From Mesorhizobium sp. B2-8-5 (GTDB lineage: Bacteria; Pseudomonadota; Alphaproteobacteria; Rhizobiales; Rhizobiaceae): a stretch of DNA of 64,000 nucleotides. Of the stretch, positions 44,105 to 56,013 are shown piece by piece. The notes under the pieces are model-generated. The model did not search any database. It worked only from the letters and a program-made list of their open reading frames with translations, and had not been told where the DNA came from. Location of the stretch: the NCBI RefSeq assembly GCF_006440675.2, contig NZ_CP083951.1, forward strand, positions 992,001 through 1,056,000, written 5' to 3'. Position 1 is the stretch's first letter. Every line of letters starts with the position of its first letter. The translations under genes and the position numbers were made by a program.

Positions 44105-44152
44105 GACGCAACTTCGGATGGAAAACCGCTGCACGCTTTTCCCGGGTTGCTT
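44105..44152. repeat. Imperfect copy of the GCAATTCC-type palindromic repeat
   Basis: GACGCAACTTCGGATGGAAA ... CACGCTTTTCCCGGGTTGC has the same order as 31533-31578, with GCAAC and GTTGC ends. It lies just beyond the yciB stop on its 3' side. Confidence 0.55.
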
Positions 44153-44808
44153 TAATTCCCGGCCTTCTCTTCCTTGGCTTTTTCCTCCAGCGAGTGGCGC
44201 ATGATCAGCGGCATCTGGCTGAAGGTGAACAGCAAGGTGATCGGGATCGTGCCCCAGACCTTGAAATAAAGCCAGGTCGCCTCGGAAAAGTTGCGCCACA
44301 CGACCTCGTTGAGCACGGCGAGGAAGAGGAAGAACAGCCCCCAGCGGAAGGTCAGCTTGCGCCAGCCCTCGGCATCGAGCTGGAAGGCGGAATCGAAAAC
44401 GTAACCAAGCAGCGACCGGCCGAACAGAAGCCCGCCGAGCAGCGTGACGCCGAACAGCGAATTGATGATCGTCGGCTTCATGAAGGCGAAGGTCTTGTCC
44501 TGCAGGTAAAGCGCCAGCGCGCCGAAGACGAAGACGACGATCGCCGAGACCAGCGGCATCAGCGGCAGGCTGCGCGTCAGCAGCCAGGAGACGCCGAGCG
44601 AAAGCGCCGTCGCGACCATGAAGAAGGCGGTGGCGATCAGGATCGGCTCGCCGAGATGGCTGAGTATCGGAAATTTCTCGGCCAGCCATTCGCCGCGGAT
44701 GGTGGTGAAGAAGAACACGAGCCCTGGCCCGAGCTCGAGCAGGAACTTCAAGCCGGGGTTGATCGGCTTGCGGCGAGGATCGGACGGGTCGCGTTCGAGG
44801 ATGTTCAT
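44152..44808 (-). CDS. yciB: Septation protein A / YciB family membrane protein
   Basis: A 218-aa protein with about six hydrophobic segments. The conserved features are [20 protein letters not shown], the [20 protein letters not shown] block and [20 protein letters not shown]. YciB (IspZ) is an inner-membrane protein linked to cell envelope synthesis and septation. It follows ftsY in the same direction, 64 bp downstream, so they may share a transcript. Confidence 0.92.
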   Translation of the reverse strand: MNILERDPSDPRRKPINPGLKFLLELGPGLVFFFTTIRGEWLAEKFPILSHLGEPILIATAFFMVATALSLGVSWLLTRSLPLMPLVSAIVVFVFGALALYLQDKTFAFMKPTIINSLFGVTLLGGLLFGRSLLGYVFDSAFQLDAEGWRKLTFRWGLFFLFLAVLNEVVWRNFSEATWLYFKVWGTIPITLLFTFSQMPLIMRHSLEEKAKEEKAGN

Positions 44809-44872
44809 AAAAGTCCTTCTTGCGCATGATCTGGCCGAAAAGCAGGCGGCCCTTCCAAGATCGCGCCTTTGT

Positions 44873-46504
44873 TCAAGCCACGCCGGCGATCGCCCTGGCG
44901 AATTCGCTGGCGGAAAACGGTTCGAGGTCGTCGACCTGCTCGCCGACGCCGATGAAATAGACCGGCAGCCGATGCTTGGCGGCGATGGCCACCAGAATAC
45001 CGCCGCGCGCCGTGCCGTCCAGCTTGGTCATCACCAACCCGTTGACGCCGGCGACGTTGCGGAAGATTTCGACCTGGTTCAGCGCGTTCTGGCCAGTGGT
45101 GGCGTCGACCGTCTGCAGCACCGTGTGCGGCGCTTCCGGATCGAGCTTGCCCAACACGCGCACGATCTTTTCCAGTTCCGCCATCAGCTCGGTCTTGTTC
45201 TGCAGGCGCCCGGCCGTGTCGATGATCAGCACGTCGGAGCCGGCCTCCTTCGCCTTCTCGAAGGCGTCATAGGCGAGGCCGGCCGCATCGGCGCCGAGCT
45301 TGGAGGCGACGACCGGCGATTTCGTGCGCTCGCCCCAGATCTTGAGCTGCTCGATCGCGGCGGCGCGGAACGTGTCGCCGGCGGCCAGCATCACCTTGAG
45401 GCCGCCATCGGTGAGCTTAGCGGCGAGCTTGCCGATGGTGGTCGTCTTGCCGGTGCCGTTGACGCCGACGACTAGGACGACATGCGGCTTATGGCTGAGA
45501 TCGAGCTCGAGCGGCCTGGCGACCGGCGCCAGCACCTTCTCCACCTCCGCCGCCATCACGGCGCGGACTTCCGCGTCGGAGACATCCTTGCCGTAGCGGC
45601 TCGAGGCGAGAGAATCGGTGACGCGCAGAGCTGTCTCCACGCCGAGATCGGCGCGGATCAGCACGTCCTCCAGGTCCTGCAGCGTGTCCTCGTCCAGCTT
45701 TCGCTTGGTGAAGACGCCGGCAATGTTGCCGGTGAGCTCGCGCGAGGAGCGGGCGAGCCCTTCGCGCATGCGCTGGAACCAGGAGCGCCGCGGCGCCGGC
45801 TCCGGCGCCTTTACCGGCTCCGCCTTCTGCTCGACCTTCTTTGAAACCGTCACCTTGCCGGCAGAGGGCGTGGGCTTTGGCGGCGGCGGCACGGCCTCCG
45901 GTTCCGGCGCGATCTCGGCCAGGATCGGCTGCGGCTCGACGGGCGCTGGCTGTCGAATAGGAGGCGCGATTTCCGCGCCGGCTTCGGCGGATGGTTCCAC
46001 AGAGGGCGGCGCCACTGGCGGAACCTCGATGGGCGGCGGCGTTTCGACCGGGACTTCGGCAGGCGGCGTCGGCACTTCGACCGGAGGCTGTTCCGGCTGC
46101 GGTTCCGGACGCGAAGGCTCGATGTCCGGCCGAGCCGGCGCTGGTGCGGGCACTTCCTGTGGAGCAGGTTCGGGCTCTGGTGTCGGCGCGGGTAAGGGCT
46201 CGGGTTGTGCCGGCGGCACTTCCTCGGGGGCAGGCGGCTCCGGCTTCTCGGGCGCCGGTTGCGGCTCTTCTTCCGGCTCGGGCTGCGGCAGCGGTTCCGG
46301 CTCGGCGGGAATGGTCGGCTCCGGTGCCGGCGGGATGGATGGAGCAGGCTCGGGCTTCGGCTCTTCGGGAACCGATTGAGGCTCGGCCTCCGGCTTCAGC
46401 GCGTCGAGCGCGTCCCACTTGATCGGCGGCAGCGTCTCGTCGGCGCGCTCCTCGACGACCTCTTTCCTGCCGAACGAAAATATCTTCTTGAAGAAACCAG
46501 CCAT
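44873..46504 (-). CDS. ftsY: SRP receptor FtsY
   Basis: A 543-aa protein. It starts [15 protein letters not shown], then a long Pro/Glu/Ala-rich acidic linker (about residues 30-230), then the NG domain with P-loop [22 protein letters not shown] and [11 protein letters not shown]. It pairs with Ffh to bring ribosomes to the membrane. The acidic linker is unusually rich in PEP/EPEP repeats but typical in alphaproteobacteria. It is 14 bp downstream of mtaB on the same strand. Confidence 0.96.
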   Translation of the reverse strand: MAGFFKKIFSFGRKEVVEERADETLPPIKWDALDALKPEAEPQSVPEEPKPEPAPSIPPAPEPTIPAEPEPLPQPEPEEEPQPAPEKPEPPAPEEVPPAQPEPLPAPTPEPEPAPQEVPAPAPARPDIEPSRPEPQPEQPPVEVPTPPAEVPVETPPPIEVPPVAPPSVEPSAEAGAEIAPPIRQPAPVEPQPILAEIAPEPEAVPPPPKPTPSAGKVTVSKKVEQKAEPVKAPEPAPRRSWFQRMREGLARSSRELTGNIAGVFTKRKLDEDTLQDLEDVLIRADLGVETALRVTDSLASSRYGKDVSDAEVRAVMAAEVEKVLAPVARPLELDLSHKPHVVLVVGVNGTGKTTTIGKLAAKLTDGGLKVMLAAGDTFRAAAIEQLKIWGERTKSPVVASKLGADAAGLAYDAFEKAKEAGSDVLIIDTAGRLQNKTELMAELEKIVRVLGKLDPEAPHTVLQTVDATTGQNALNQVEIFRNVAGVNGLVMTKLDGTARGGILVAIAAKHRLPVYFIGVGEQVDDLEPFSASEFARAIAGVA

Positions 46505-46517
46505 GCGTCTCGCAGTC

Positions 46518-47843
46518 TCAGGCGGCTTGCGCGGCAGAGCGCGCCGCAATCAGTCGGGCGCCGTCATGGCCGGCGATCACGGCATCGACGATCTCCCCGG
46601 GCGCGCCGGTGTCGATCGCGGCCAGCGTAAAACCCTCGGTGCGGCCAAGTCCGTCGCGCTCGACCAGGATCGACTGTCGCGTGCCGGGAAGCGACGAAAG
46701 GTGACGACGATAGGCGGCCTCGCCGGCGGCGCGCAGCCTTGCGGCGCGCGCCTTCACCACCTCGCGGCGGACCTGGGGCATGCGCGCGGCGGGCGTGCCT
46801 TCGCGTGGGCTGAACGGAAAGACGTGGAGATGCGTCAGCCCGCATTCCTCGATTATTCTTTCCGAATTCTCGAACATCGCCTCGGTCTCGGTCGGGAAGC
46901 CGGCGATGATGTCGGCGCCGAAGACGATTGCAGGACGCAGCTTGCGCACGTCCTCGCAGAAGCGGATCGACTGGTCGCGCAGATGCCGGCGCTTCATGCG
47001 CTTCAGGATCATGTCGTCGCCCGACTGCAGCGACAGATGCAGATGCGGCATCAGCCTCTGCTCGGTGGCGATGGCGTCGAGCAGGTCGTCGTCGGCCTCG
47101 ATGGAATCGATCGAGGACAACCGCAGCCGCTTCACGTCCGGCACCTGGCGCAGGATCGTCTTCACCAGCTTTCCAAGCTTCGGGCTGCCGGGCAGGTCGG
47201 CGCCGAAACTGGTCATGTCGACGCCGGTCAAAACGATCTCGGCATAGCCGTTGCCGGCCAGCCGCTTGACCTGCTCGACCACCGCGCCCATCGGCACCGA
47301 GCGCGAATTGCCGCGGCCGTAAGGGATGATGCAGAAGGTGCAGCGATGGTCGCAGCCGTTCTGGACCTGAACGAAAGCGCGCGCCCGGCCCTCGATGGCG
47401 TCGACCATGTGGCTTGCCGTCTCGCGCACGGAAAAGATGTCGTTGACGCGCGCCTTCTCGGTGTCGTTGACGCCGAAATCGGGCAGCGCGCGGTAGGAGT
47501 TGGCCTTGAGCTTTTCCTCATTGCCAAGCACCAGGTCGACCTCGTCCATGGCGGCGAAATTCTGCGGCTCGGTCTGCGCCGCGCAGCCGGTGACGATGAT
47601 GCGGGCCGAAGGGTTCTCGCGGCGCGCCTTGCGGATCGCCTGCTTGGCCTGGCGCACGGCTTCCGCCGTGACGGCGCAAGTGTTGAAGATGACGGCGCCG
47701 CCCTGAAGCGCGCCGAGGCCGGCGCTTTCGGCCTCGCGGCGCATCACTTCCGATTCATAGGTGTTGAGGCGGCAGCCGAAGGTGACGACGTCGATACCCT
47801 TGCCGCTGGGGGCTTGGGGCGCGCCCTTTTGAAGGGCGGACAT
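46518..47843 (-). CDS. mtaB: tRNA t6A37 methylthiotransferase MtaB
   Basis: A 441-aa radical-SAM enzyme. Three N-terminal cluster Cys are in FGCRLN, FNTCAV and TGCAAQ. The radical-SAM CxxxCxxC is CDHRCTFC. A TRAM-like tail ends the protein. It adds a methylthio group to t6A37 in tRNA. The ATG overlaps the dapF stop (TGATG), so dapF-mtaB are coupled, and ftsY follows. Confidence 0.94.
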   Translation of the reverse strand: MSALQKGAPQAPSGKGIDVVTFGCRLNTYESEVMRREAESAGLGALQGGAVIFNTCAVTAEAVRQAKQAIRKARRENPSARIIVTGCAAQTEPQNFAAMDEVDLVLGNEEKLKANSYRALPDFGVNDTEKARVNDIFSVRETASHMVDAIEGRARAFVQVQNGCDHRCTFCIIPYGRGNSRSVPMGAVVEQVKRLAGNGYAEIVLTGVDMTSFGADLPGSPKLGKLVKTILRQVPDVKRLRLSSIDSIEADDDLLDAIATEQRLMPHLHLSLQSGDDMILKRMKRRHLRDQSIRFCEDVRKLRPAIVFGADIIAGFPTETEAMFENSERIIEECGLTHLHVFPFSPREGTPAARMPQVRREVVKARAARLRAAGEAAYRRHLSSLPGTRQSILVERDGLGRTEGFTLAAIDTGAPGEIVDAVIAGHDGARLIAARSAAQAA

Positions 47844-48727
47844 CAGGCGGCGCTTTCGGTGTCGCGAGCCCAGGCGCCGGTCGAGGGATCGAAGCTGCCG
47901 GAAAATTCCCATTCGGCCGCGCCGGTCAGGATGACGTGGTCGTCATTGCGCCATTCGACATTGAGCTCGCCGCCGCCCGGCGTCAGCAGCGAAACGCTGC
48001 GGCCGGTGCGCCTGGTGCGGGCGGCCGCGACCACGGCGGCACAAGCCGCCGAGCCGCAGGCCTTGGTGAGGCCGGCGCCGCGCTCCCAGGTGCGGATGAT
48101 CATGGTTTCAGGCGAGGTCACCTGGGCGATGGTGATGTTGGCGCGCTCGGGAAAGATCGGATGGTTCTCGAGCAGCGGGCCGAAGCGGTCGAGCTCGTAG
48201 GACCAGACGTCGTTGTCGACCCAGAAGATGGCATGCGGGTTGCCCATCGACAGCGCCGAGGGCGAATGCAGCACCGGGGCGTCGATCGGGCCGATCTGCA
48301 ATTCGATCATGCGGGTATCGCGGAATTCTTCCGCCAGCGGGATCTCCTGCCAGCCGAAGCGAGGCTTGCCCATGTCGACCGAGATCAGGCCGTCGGCGTG
48401 CTCCTGCGCATTCACGATGCCGGCGCGGGTCTCGAAGCTGAAGCTCTTGTTGCCCGTCTCGGCCGCCAAAGCCTGCACCACGCAGCGCATGCCGTTGCCG
48501 CAGGCCTGCGCACTGGTGCCGTCGGAATTCAGGATGTCGATATAATAGGCGGTGCCCGGCGTCTTCGCATCGTGGATCGCCATGATCTGGTCGAACTTCG
48601 TCGCCTCGCCGGCATTGAGCGCGATCGCCGCCGCGGCCGTCACCTTGTCGGCACGGCCGCGCATATCGGCAACGATGATCTCGTTGCCGATGCCGTTCAT
48701 CTTGGCGAAGGGGGCGGTGCCTGCCAT
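47843..48727 (-). CDS. dapF: Diaminopimelate epimerase
   Basis: A 294-aa enzyme. The two catalytic Cys are C76 ([11 protein letters not shown]) and C224 (TKACGSAAC). It interconverts LL- and meso-diaminopimelate for lysine and peptidoglycan synthesis. The order dapF-mtaB-ftsY is conserved in alphaproteobacteria. The start [19 protein letters not shown] is standard. Confidence 0.96.
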   Translation of the reverse strand: MAGTAPFAKMNGIGNEIIVADMRGRADKVTAAAAIALNAGEATKFDQIMAIHDAKTPGTAYYIDILNSDGTSAQACGNGMRCVVQALAAETGNKSFSFETRAGIVNAQEHADGLISVDMGKPRFGWQEIPLAEEFRDTRMIELQIGPIDAPVLHSPSALSMGNPHAIFWVDNDVWSYELDRFGPLLENHPIFPERANITIAQVTSPETMIIRTWERGAGLTKACGSAACAAVVAAARTRRTGRSVSLLTPGGGELNVEWRNDDHVILTGAAEWEFSGSFDPSTGAWARDTESAA

Positions 48728-48842
48728 CTAACCGGTCATTCCAATCCGTTTGGGCGCTATATGGCGGAAACGGGCGGGAATTACCAGTCCAGCCAGGTGG
48801 CGACGACCAAGCAGTCGCGCCGCGACGACCAAAAGGTCGCGC

Positions 48843-49004
48843 TTAAGTTACTGCAAAGACCCCGAGCACGATCAGCAGGAAGATGATCAGCACCATGCCG
48901 ATAAGGATGCGCGCGCCCGTGGCGGCGGCGCCGGCCAGCGCCGGCATGCCAAGCAGGCTCGCGGCGGCGGCGACAATCAAAAGGATGATGATCCACTTGA
49001 TCAT
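48843..49004 (-). CDS. Small DUF1328-type membrane protein
   Basis: A 53-aa peptide beginning MIKWIIILLIVAAAASLLGM and with a second hydrophobic segment ARILIGMVLIIFLLIVLGVF. The order matches the DUF1328 (YtjA-like) small inner-membrane proteins. Function unknown. The ATG at 49004 is chosen because the frame upstream has no conserved content. Confidence 0.78.
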   Translation of the reverse strand: MIKWIIILLIVAAAASLLGMPALAGAAATGARILIGMVLIIFLLIVLGVFAVT

Positions 49005-49065
49005 GAGGAAGCTCCGGCGAAATTGCGTCGCGAACCAACGCGTTTCGCCGGCTTGGGTTCCTTTG

Positions 49066-50073
49066 TCAGACGGGCGGCACGTCCCATACCTCTGCGGGCC
49101 GCATGGCGCGGAATCGTTCCGAGGGCAAGCCTTCAGCCGCCAGCGCCTCGGCCAGTTTTTGCGCCGGCTCCTCGATCGGCTCGTCGGTGAGATGGAATGT
49201 GCCCCAATGGCAGCCTGCGGCCTGAGCCGCATTGCACAGCTTCATGCCCTGAACGGCTTCCTGCGGGTTCTGGTGCTGCGGCGCCATGAACCAGCGCGGC
49301 TCATAGGCGCCGATCGGCAGGATGGCGAGGCGGAAGCCGCCATGCTTTTCTCCCATCAGCCGGTAATTGATGCCGTCATGGAAACCGGTGTCGCCGGCGA
49401 AATAGATATTGCCCGCCGCCGTCTCGATGACGAAGCCCGCCCACAGCGCCATGCGGCGGTCGCGCCCGCCGCGCGCCGACCAGTGATGCGCCGGCTCGAT
49501 GTGGATGGCGGCCGCGCCGACGTTCAGCCTGTCGCCCCAATCATGCACGCTGAGCCGCATGCCGGGCGCCGCCCGGCCGATGATGGCGTCGTTGCCGAGC
49601 GGCGCGATCACCAGCGGATCGTGGCTCTCTTTCAGCCGCTTCAGCGTGGCGAGGTCGAGATGGTCGTAGTGATTGTGGCTGATCAGGACCAGGTCGATCG
49701 GCGGCAGGTCGGCGAAGATAATTCCCGGCGCATTGACCCTTCTCGGGCCGGCGAAGGCGAAAGGTGAGGCGCGCTCCGACCATACCGGATCGGTCAGGAT
49801 GTTCAAGCCCGCCGTCTGGATGAGCAGCGAGGCATGGCCGACCATGGTGAGCCTCAGCGCGCTGCCTTCCACCCGTAGGTCCGGCTTGGCCGGGGGATAG
49901 GGGCTCGGAAAGGCGGCCGGCCATTTCGCCCGCCCGCCGCCGAATTGCCATTTGAGGAGATCGGTGAAGCGCCCGGGCGGCTTGCCGCCGGGATTGAAGA
50001 ACAGGGCGCCGTCGAAATGATCGCTGGGCGGCCCGCTGTAGTAGCGGTTGGCGGTTCCTGTTCTCGCGGCCAT
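49066..50073 (-). CDS. Metallo-beta-lactamase fold hydrolase (NAPE-PLD-like)
   Basis: A 335-aa protein with the zinc motif HNHYDHLD (H133, H135, D137, H138). Further metal-ligand candidates are in GDTGFH and CHWGTFHLTDEP. The early WPAAFPSPYPPAKPDLRVEG and MVGHASLLIQTAGLNILTDP match N-acylphosphatidylethanolamine-phospholipase D-like MBL hydrolases. The substrate may be a lipid or cyclic phosphate. It is cytoplasmic by sequence. Confidence 0.88.
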   Translation of the reverse strand: MAARTGTANRYYSGPPSDHFDGALFFNPGGKPPGRFTDLLKWQFGGGRAKWPAAFPSPYPPAKPDLRVEGSALRLTMVGHASLLIQTAGLNILTDPVWSERASPFAFAGPRRVNAPGIIFADLPPIDLVLISHNHYDHLDLATLKRLKESHDPLVIAPLGNDAIIGRAAPGMRLSVHDWGDRLNVGAAAIHIEPAHHWSARGGRDRRMALWAGFVIETAAGNIYFAGDTGFHDGINYRLMGEKHGGFRLAILPIGAYEPRWFMAPQHQNPQEAVQGMKLCNAAQAAGCHWGTFHLTDEPIEEPAQKLAEALAAEGLPSERFRAMRPAEVWDVPPV

Positions 50074-50200
50074 CCTGTCTCCCGCCCGCTTGTGTCGTTT
50101 CCTGAGATAAGGACGCGCCTGCCTGGCGCAAGCATTTTGCCGGCGAATGCCAATGGCCGAAGCCCGGCTCGTCTAGGATCGGGAGACAGGGGTGATCGCC

Positions 50201-50638
50201 ATGGCAATGAAGCGAACCAAGACACCGTGGATGAAGGCCGAGGATTTCGGCCGCTCGCTGCCGCATGGGGTCGGCGTCAACCTGTTGGTCACCGACATGA
50301 CGGCGATGGAGGCTTTCTGCCGCGACGTGCTTGGCGCCCGGATCATCTATGCCGACGAGGACTTTGCGGCGATCGAGCTTCTGGGCTCAATCTTCATGCT
50401 GCATGCCGACCATTCCTATCTCGACAATCCGATGACCGGCATCACGGCGGGCGTCGAGACACGCGGGACCGGCATAGAGCTGCGGCTTTACGGCGCCGAT
50501 CCGGATGCGGTCGAGAAAAAGGCGGCGGCGCTCGGCCACATCGTGCTGGCCGGCTCGATCGACAAGCCGCATGGCCTGCGCGAATGCTATATCGTCGGCC
50601 CGGACGGCTATGTCTTTGTGCCGAGCGCTCGGATTTAA
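50201..50638 (+). CDS. VOC family protein (glyoxalase-like)
   Basis: A 145-aa protein. The paired beta-alpha-beta-beta-beta folds show in GVNLLVTDMTAMEAFCRDVL and AALGHIVLAGSIDKPHGLRE, with VGPDGYVFVP at the end. Members bind a metal between the two modules and include glyoxalases and dioxygenases; the metal residues cannot be assigned here. The ATG at 50201 follows GGGAGACAGGG; a GTG at 50192 is an alternative. Confidence 0.78.
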   Translation: MAMKRTKTPWMKAEDFGRSLPHGVGVNLLVTDMTAMEAFCRDVLGARIIYADEDFAAIELLGSIFMLHADHSYLDNPMTGITAGVETRGTGIELRLYGADPDAVEKKAAALGHIVLAGSIDKPHGLRECYIVGPDGYVFVPSARI

Positions 50639-50832
50639 TGCTCCATTTCAATAGCTTAGGAGAGTGTTCCGGCATTTTCCCGGCTTCGGCTCCCCGCTGC
50701 GATAAATTTGCAACAGCTGGCTCGAAAACCCTATTTTAACCATATCAGGTTGAAATTCTGCCACCTTCGCCATCTTGGTGAAGCAGAGATTACGCGGATG
50801 GCTCCCCCCGGCCGGATCCGACGGAGGTTTTG

Positions 50833-51408
50833 ATGAATTTTTCGATGACCCGCCCCTTTTCGCGGCTCCACCTCTTTTCGAAGAGTGGCCTCGCGGCCGT
50901 ATCGCTGGCCGCGCTGGTTGCGAGCGGCTGCTCGACCTCGCGCTTCTCGTCGATGGACGACCAGCAGCCGGCGCCGCTGACCCCGGCGCCCTCCGGCACG
51001 GTGACGCAGAATCAGCTGCCGCCGCCGGCCTCCCCCGGCGCCACCGATCCGTCGCAATTCCCGACCGCTCCGAAGAACAGCCAGGTCGCCTCGCTGCCGC
51101 CGGATGGCACGGCGCCCGCTGGCGCCACCGATCTCACCGCGGCCAGCGTCGCCGGCGTCTGGAACGTCAACGTCTCCGGGCAGAGCTGCAAGGTGGCGAC
51201 GCCGCAGACCAAGTTCGGCGCCGGCTACCGCGCCGGTCCGCTGCATTGCCCGGCTCCGATCGACGGCATCAAGTCGTGGAACGTCGCCGGCAAGCAGCTG
51301 ACGCTTTATGACGAAAATGGCGGTACGCTGGCCAGGCTCTATTCGTCGGGCGGCGAAAAGTTCGACGGCCAGACTTCCAGCGGGCAGCCGATCTCGCTTA
51401 CAAGGTGA
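50833..51408 (+). CDS. Omp19-like lipoprotein with AprI/Inh protease-inhibitor domain
   Basis: A 191-aa outer-membrane lipoprotein. The signal peptide ends in lipobox LVASGC, then a Pro/Ala/Gln-rich linker with an ASLPP motif. The domain AGVWNVNVSGQSCKVATPQT, followed by GAGYRAGPLHCP and LYSSGGEKFDGQTSSGQPI, corresponds closely to Brucella Omp19, whose fold is an AprI/Inh metalloprotease-inhibitor barrel. Two Cys (SCKV and LHCP) could pair. In Brucella, Omp19 inhibits host proteases; a rhizobial role is not established. The ATG at 50833 follows GGAGG. Confidence 0.88.
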   Translation: MNFSMTRPFSRLHLFSKSGLAAVSLAALVASGCSTSRFSSMDDQQPAPLTPAPSGTVTQNQLPPPASPGATDPSQFPTAPKNSQVASLPPDGTAPAGATDLTAASVAGVWNVNVSGQSCKVATPQTKFGAGYRAGPLHCPAPIDGIKSWNVAGKQLTLYDENGGTLARLYSSGGEKFDGQTSSGQPISLTR

Positions 51409-51431
51409 GCGAAACCGACTATTGCTTCCAC

Positions 51432-51459
51432 GCAATTCCGGGCGGAAAGCCGGAATTGC
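51432..51459. repeat. Perfect 10-bp stem hairpin (GCAATTCCGG/CCGGAATTGC)
   Basis: GCAATTCCGG (51432-51441) and CCGGAATTGC (51450-51459) with an 8-nt loop. It is a short member of the GCAATTCC-type family at 31533 and 44105. It lies between the Omp19-like gene and zapE and could act as a terminator. Confidence 0.75.
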
Positions 51460-51476
51460 TCCAGCTGACGTGACCC

Positions 51477-52679
51477 ATGCATCTTCGCGACGGTATCCAG
51501 ACCCATGCGACCGTCAGGCAGCGCTATGACCATCTCGTCCAGAGCGGCGCGGTCGAGCGCGACCCGGCGCAGGAGCGCATCGTCGCAGCGCTCGACCGGC
51601 TGATCGAAGAGATCTCGGCAAAAAGGCTGGCGCAGAAATCGAGCGCGCTGGGCTGGCTGTTCGCGGCCAAGCGGCAGCCGCGCGAGCCAGTCAAGGGCCT
51701 CTACATCCATGGCGGCGTCGGCCGCGGCAAGACCATGCTGATGGACATGTTCTTCGAATTGCTGCCGGTCCGGCGCAAGCGCCGTGTGCATTTCAACGAC
51801 TTCATGGCCGATGTGCAGGACCGCATCCAGAAGCACCGGGCGGCGCGAAAGAACGGTGACGTCAAGGAAGACGACCCGATCCCGCCTGTCGCCCGGGCGC
51901 TGGCCGATGAAGCCTGGGTGCTGTGCTTCGACGAGTTCTCCGTCAGCGACATTGCCGACGCGATGATCCTGTCGCGGCTGTTCTCGGCGCTGTTCGCCAG
52001 CGGCGTGGTGCTGGTCGCCACCTCCAACGTGGCGCCGGAGAACCTCTATCGCGACGGGCTGAACCGCCAGCTCTTTTTGCCGTTCATCTCGCTGCTCGAG
52101 CGCAACGCCCATGTGATGACGCTCGATGCCGAGAAGGACTACCGGCAGGAAAAGCTCGACCGCCAGCCGGTTTATGTCACGCCGGACGATGCCGCGGCCG
52201 AGCGCGCGCTGGACGAAGCCTGGAAGGCGATGACATATGGCCAGCCGGCCGGCGAAGTCACGTTGACGCTCAAAGGCCGCCACCTCGTCGTGCCGCGCGC
52301 CGCCGGCGACGCCGCGCGCTTTTCCTTTGCCGACCTTTGCGAAAAGCCGCTCGGCGCGCGCGATTATCTGGCGATCGCCGGCCGCTTCTCGACCGTGTTC
52401 ATCGACCATGTGCCGGTGCTTGGCGAAGGCATGCGCAACGAGGCCAAGCGCTTCATCCTTTTGATCGACACGCTCTACGACCACCGCATGCGACTGGTGA
52501 TGAGCGCCGCGGCGCCTCCGCAAGGGCTCTACACGGCCAAGCGCGGCACGGAGGTGTTCGAATTCGAGCGCACCGCCTCGCGCCTGGTCGAGATGCAGAG
52601 CCGCGACTGGCTGGACGACTGGACGGAGCGGCGGAAGGACGGGGCGGCGACCGCCGCGGCGAGACAGGCGCAGGGGTAG
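51477..52679 (+). CDS. zapE: Cell division ATPase ZapE (AFG1 family)
   Basis: A 400-aa AAA-type ATPase. Walker A GGVGRGKT is at residues 79-86 and Walker B VLCFDEF follows, with sensor-like TSNVAPENLY. ZapE interacts with FtsZ and destabilises the Z-ring in E. coli; the alphaproteobacterial role is less clear. Gene position upstream of mdh is typical of rhizobia. It is normal in length. Confidence 0.9.
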   Translation: MHLRDGIQTHATVRQRYDHLVQSGAVERDPAQERIVAALDRLIEEISAKRLAQKSSALGWLFAAKRQPREPVKGLYIHGGVGRGKTMLMDMFFELLPVRRKRRVHFNDFMADVQDRIQKHRAARKNGDVKEDDPIPPVARALADEAWVLCFDEFSVSDIADAMILSRLFSALFASGVVLVATSNVAPENLYRDGLNRQLFLPFISLLERNAHVMTLDAEKDYRQEKLDRQPVYVTPDDAAAERALDEAWKAMTYGQPAGEVTLTLKGRHLVVPRAAGDAARFSFADLCEKPLGARDYLAIAGRFSTVFIDHVPVLGEGMRNEAKRFILLIDTLYDHRMRLVMSAAAPPQGLYTAKRGTEVFEFERTASRLVEMQSRDWLDDWTERRKDGAATAAARQAQG

Positions 52680-52688
52680 AAGGGGTTA

Positions 52689-52752
52689 CCTTCGTCATTC
52701 TAGCGTCTGCACGCGTCGCTTCGCTCCTTACTCCGCCCTAGAATGACGAAGC
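52689..52752. repeat. Single unit of the CATTCTAGGG repeat family
   Basis: CCTTCGTCATTCTAGCGTCT ... CCCTAGAATGACGAAG with CTTCGTCATTCTAG and CTAGAATGACGAAG as perfect ends. It stands alone between zapE and the convergent GNAT gene. Confidence 0.85.
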
Positions 52753-52766
52753 GGAAGGGTCTTCGG

Positions 52767-53201
52767 CTAGTCTCCAAGCCGGTACACATACATCACGAAA
52801 TCCTCCGCCTTCCCATGCGGCTCCCGCCTTGTCTCGTAAAGCGCCCGCGCCGGCTCGTTATCGGGCTCGGTCCCCACCCATGCTTCCTCGCAGCCATGCT
52901 CGCGGCCGACCGCGAACATGGCGTCGAGCATTTTTCGCGCGATTCCCTGCCGCTGGAAGGGCGGCGCCACGCCGACCTCATCGATATAGAGCTCGCTCAC
53001 CTTGTCCGGGTGGCGGTGGATGACGGCGGCGCATTGGCCGACCACGGTTTGGTCAACTATAGCCACAATCATGGAATGGCCCGGCGCGGCGAGATAGGCG
53101 GCGAGGCGGTCGGGCCGCACCGGCTCGTCGAACACGTCGTCGGCCACCCGCATCACAAGGGCGTCATCGCCAGGATGAAGCCTTCTGATTTCGACGTTCA
53201 T
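52767..53201 (-). CDS. GNAT acetyltransferase (AAC(3)-I-like)
   Basis: A 144-aa enzyme. The GNAT core is ELYIDEVGVAPPFQRQGIAR with the acetyl-CoA loop QRQGIA, then EAWVGTEPDNEPARALYE. Its overall pattern resembles aminoglycoside 3-N-acetyltransferases of type I, but such similarity is not enough to claim resistance. The ATG at 53201 (MNVEIRRLHPGDDA) is chosen as the conserved start. Confidence 0.78.
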   Translation of the reverse strand: MNVEIRRLHPGDDALVMRVADDVFDEPVRPDRLAAYLAAPGHSMIVAIVDQTVVGQCAAVIHRHPDKVSELYIDEVGVAPPFQRQGIARKMLDAMFAVGREHGCEEAWVGTEPDNEPARALYETRREPHGKAEDFVMYVYRLGD

Positions 53202-53292
53202 TGTGTAAATTCTCCTCAGTCGGCTCACAAACTTTGACGTTTACGTAATTCCCGATGCATCTAACCGATTGAAAATGTTGGACTCAAAATAA

Positions 53293-54381
<1,089 letters not shown>

Positions 54382-54407
54382 AACGTCCTTCCCCGGAGAC
54401 CAAGCGC

Positions 54408-55601
<1,194 letters not shown>

Positions 55602-55617
55602 TCGAAGGAGCGTCGAA

Positions 55618-55998
55618 TTGGGTGGCTTCCCAATCCATTGGGAGGAAGAAGTCGAGAGCCTCGACCGGTCGGCCGTGTGTCCGTATTCGGTCGAAGAAAT
55701 CGAGCGGTACCTTGAGTCGTGCCACTACCATTGGATGCTGGATGAGAAGCCGATGCACTACAAGGTGCACGGCGTTGTCGCAGAAGGGATGGACGGTGGG
55801 CGGCATTTCTGGCTGCACCGTGCATCGGACGAAGTCGGGCGTGAGTGGTACGTGGTCGTCGGAAGCGGGAAGAGCCCGTTCAAGCCCTCGATGAAGATGA
55901 GGGGTTGGATGTATGGCAAAGAGAACGATCTCGGCCTGACGCCCGACCATTTTTTGAAAGAAGAGATGGGTGACCAGCATGTTGCTGACGCCCGATGA
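55618..55998 (+). CDS. Hypothetical protein inserted between sucC and sucD
   Basis: A 126-aa protein of unknown function starting at TTG with a GAAGGAG site 7 bp upstream. It is Glu-, His- and Trp-rich (HWEEEVESLDRSAVCPYSVE, HYHWMLDEKPMHYKVHGVV, GRHFWLHRASDEVGREWYVV). I recognise no domain. It lies 16 bp downstream of sucC and 15 bp upstream of a cupin gene, in the middle of the TCA operon. Confidence 0.6.
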   Translation: MGGFPIHWEEEVESLDRSAVCPYSVEEIERYLESCHYHWMLDEKPMHYKVHGVVAEGMDGGRHFWLHRASDEVGREWYVVVGSGKSPFKPSMKMRGWMYGKENDLGLTPDHFLKEEMGDQHVADAR

Positions 55999-56013
55999 CA
56001 AGGGAATGAGCGG

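Noticed and set aside
52767..53201. An aminoglycoside resistance gene
   Set aside because: The GNAT resembles AAC(3)-I enzymes in outline, but resistance cannot be inferred from this level of similarity.
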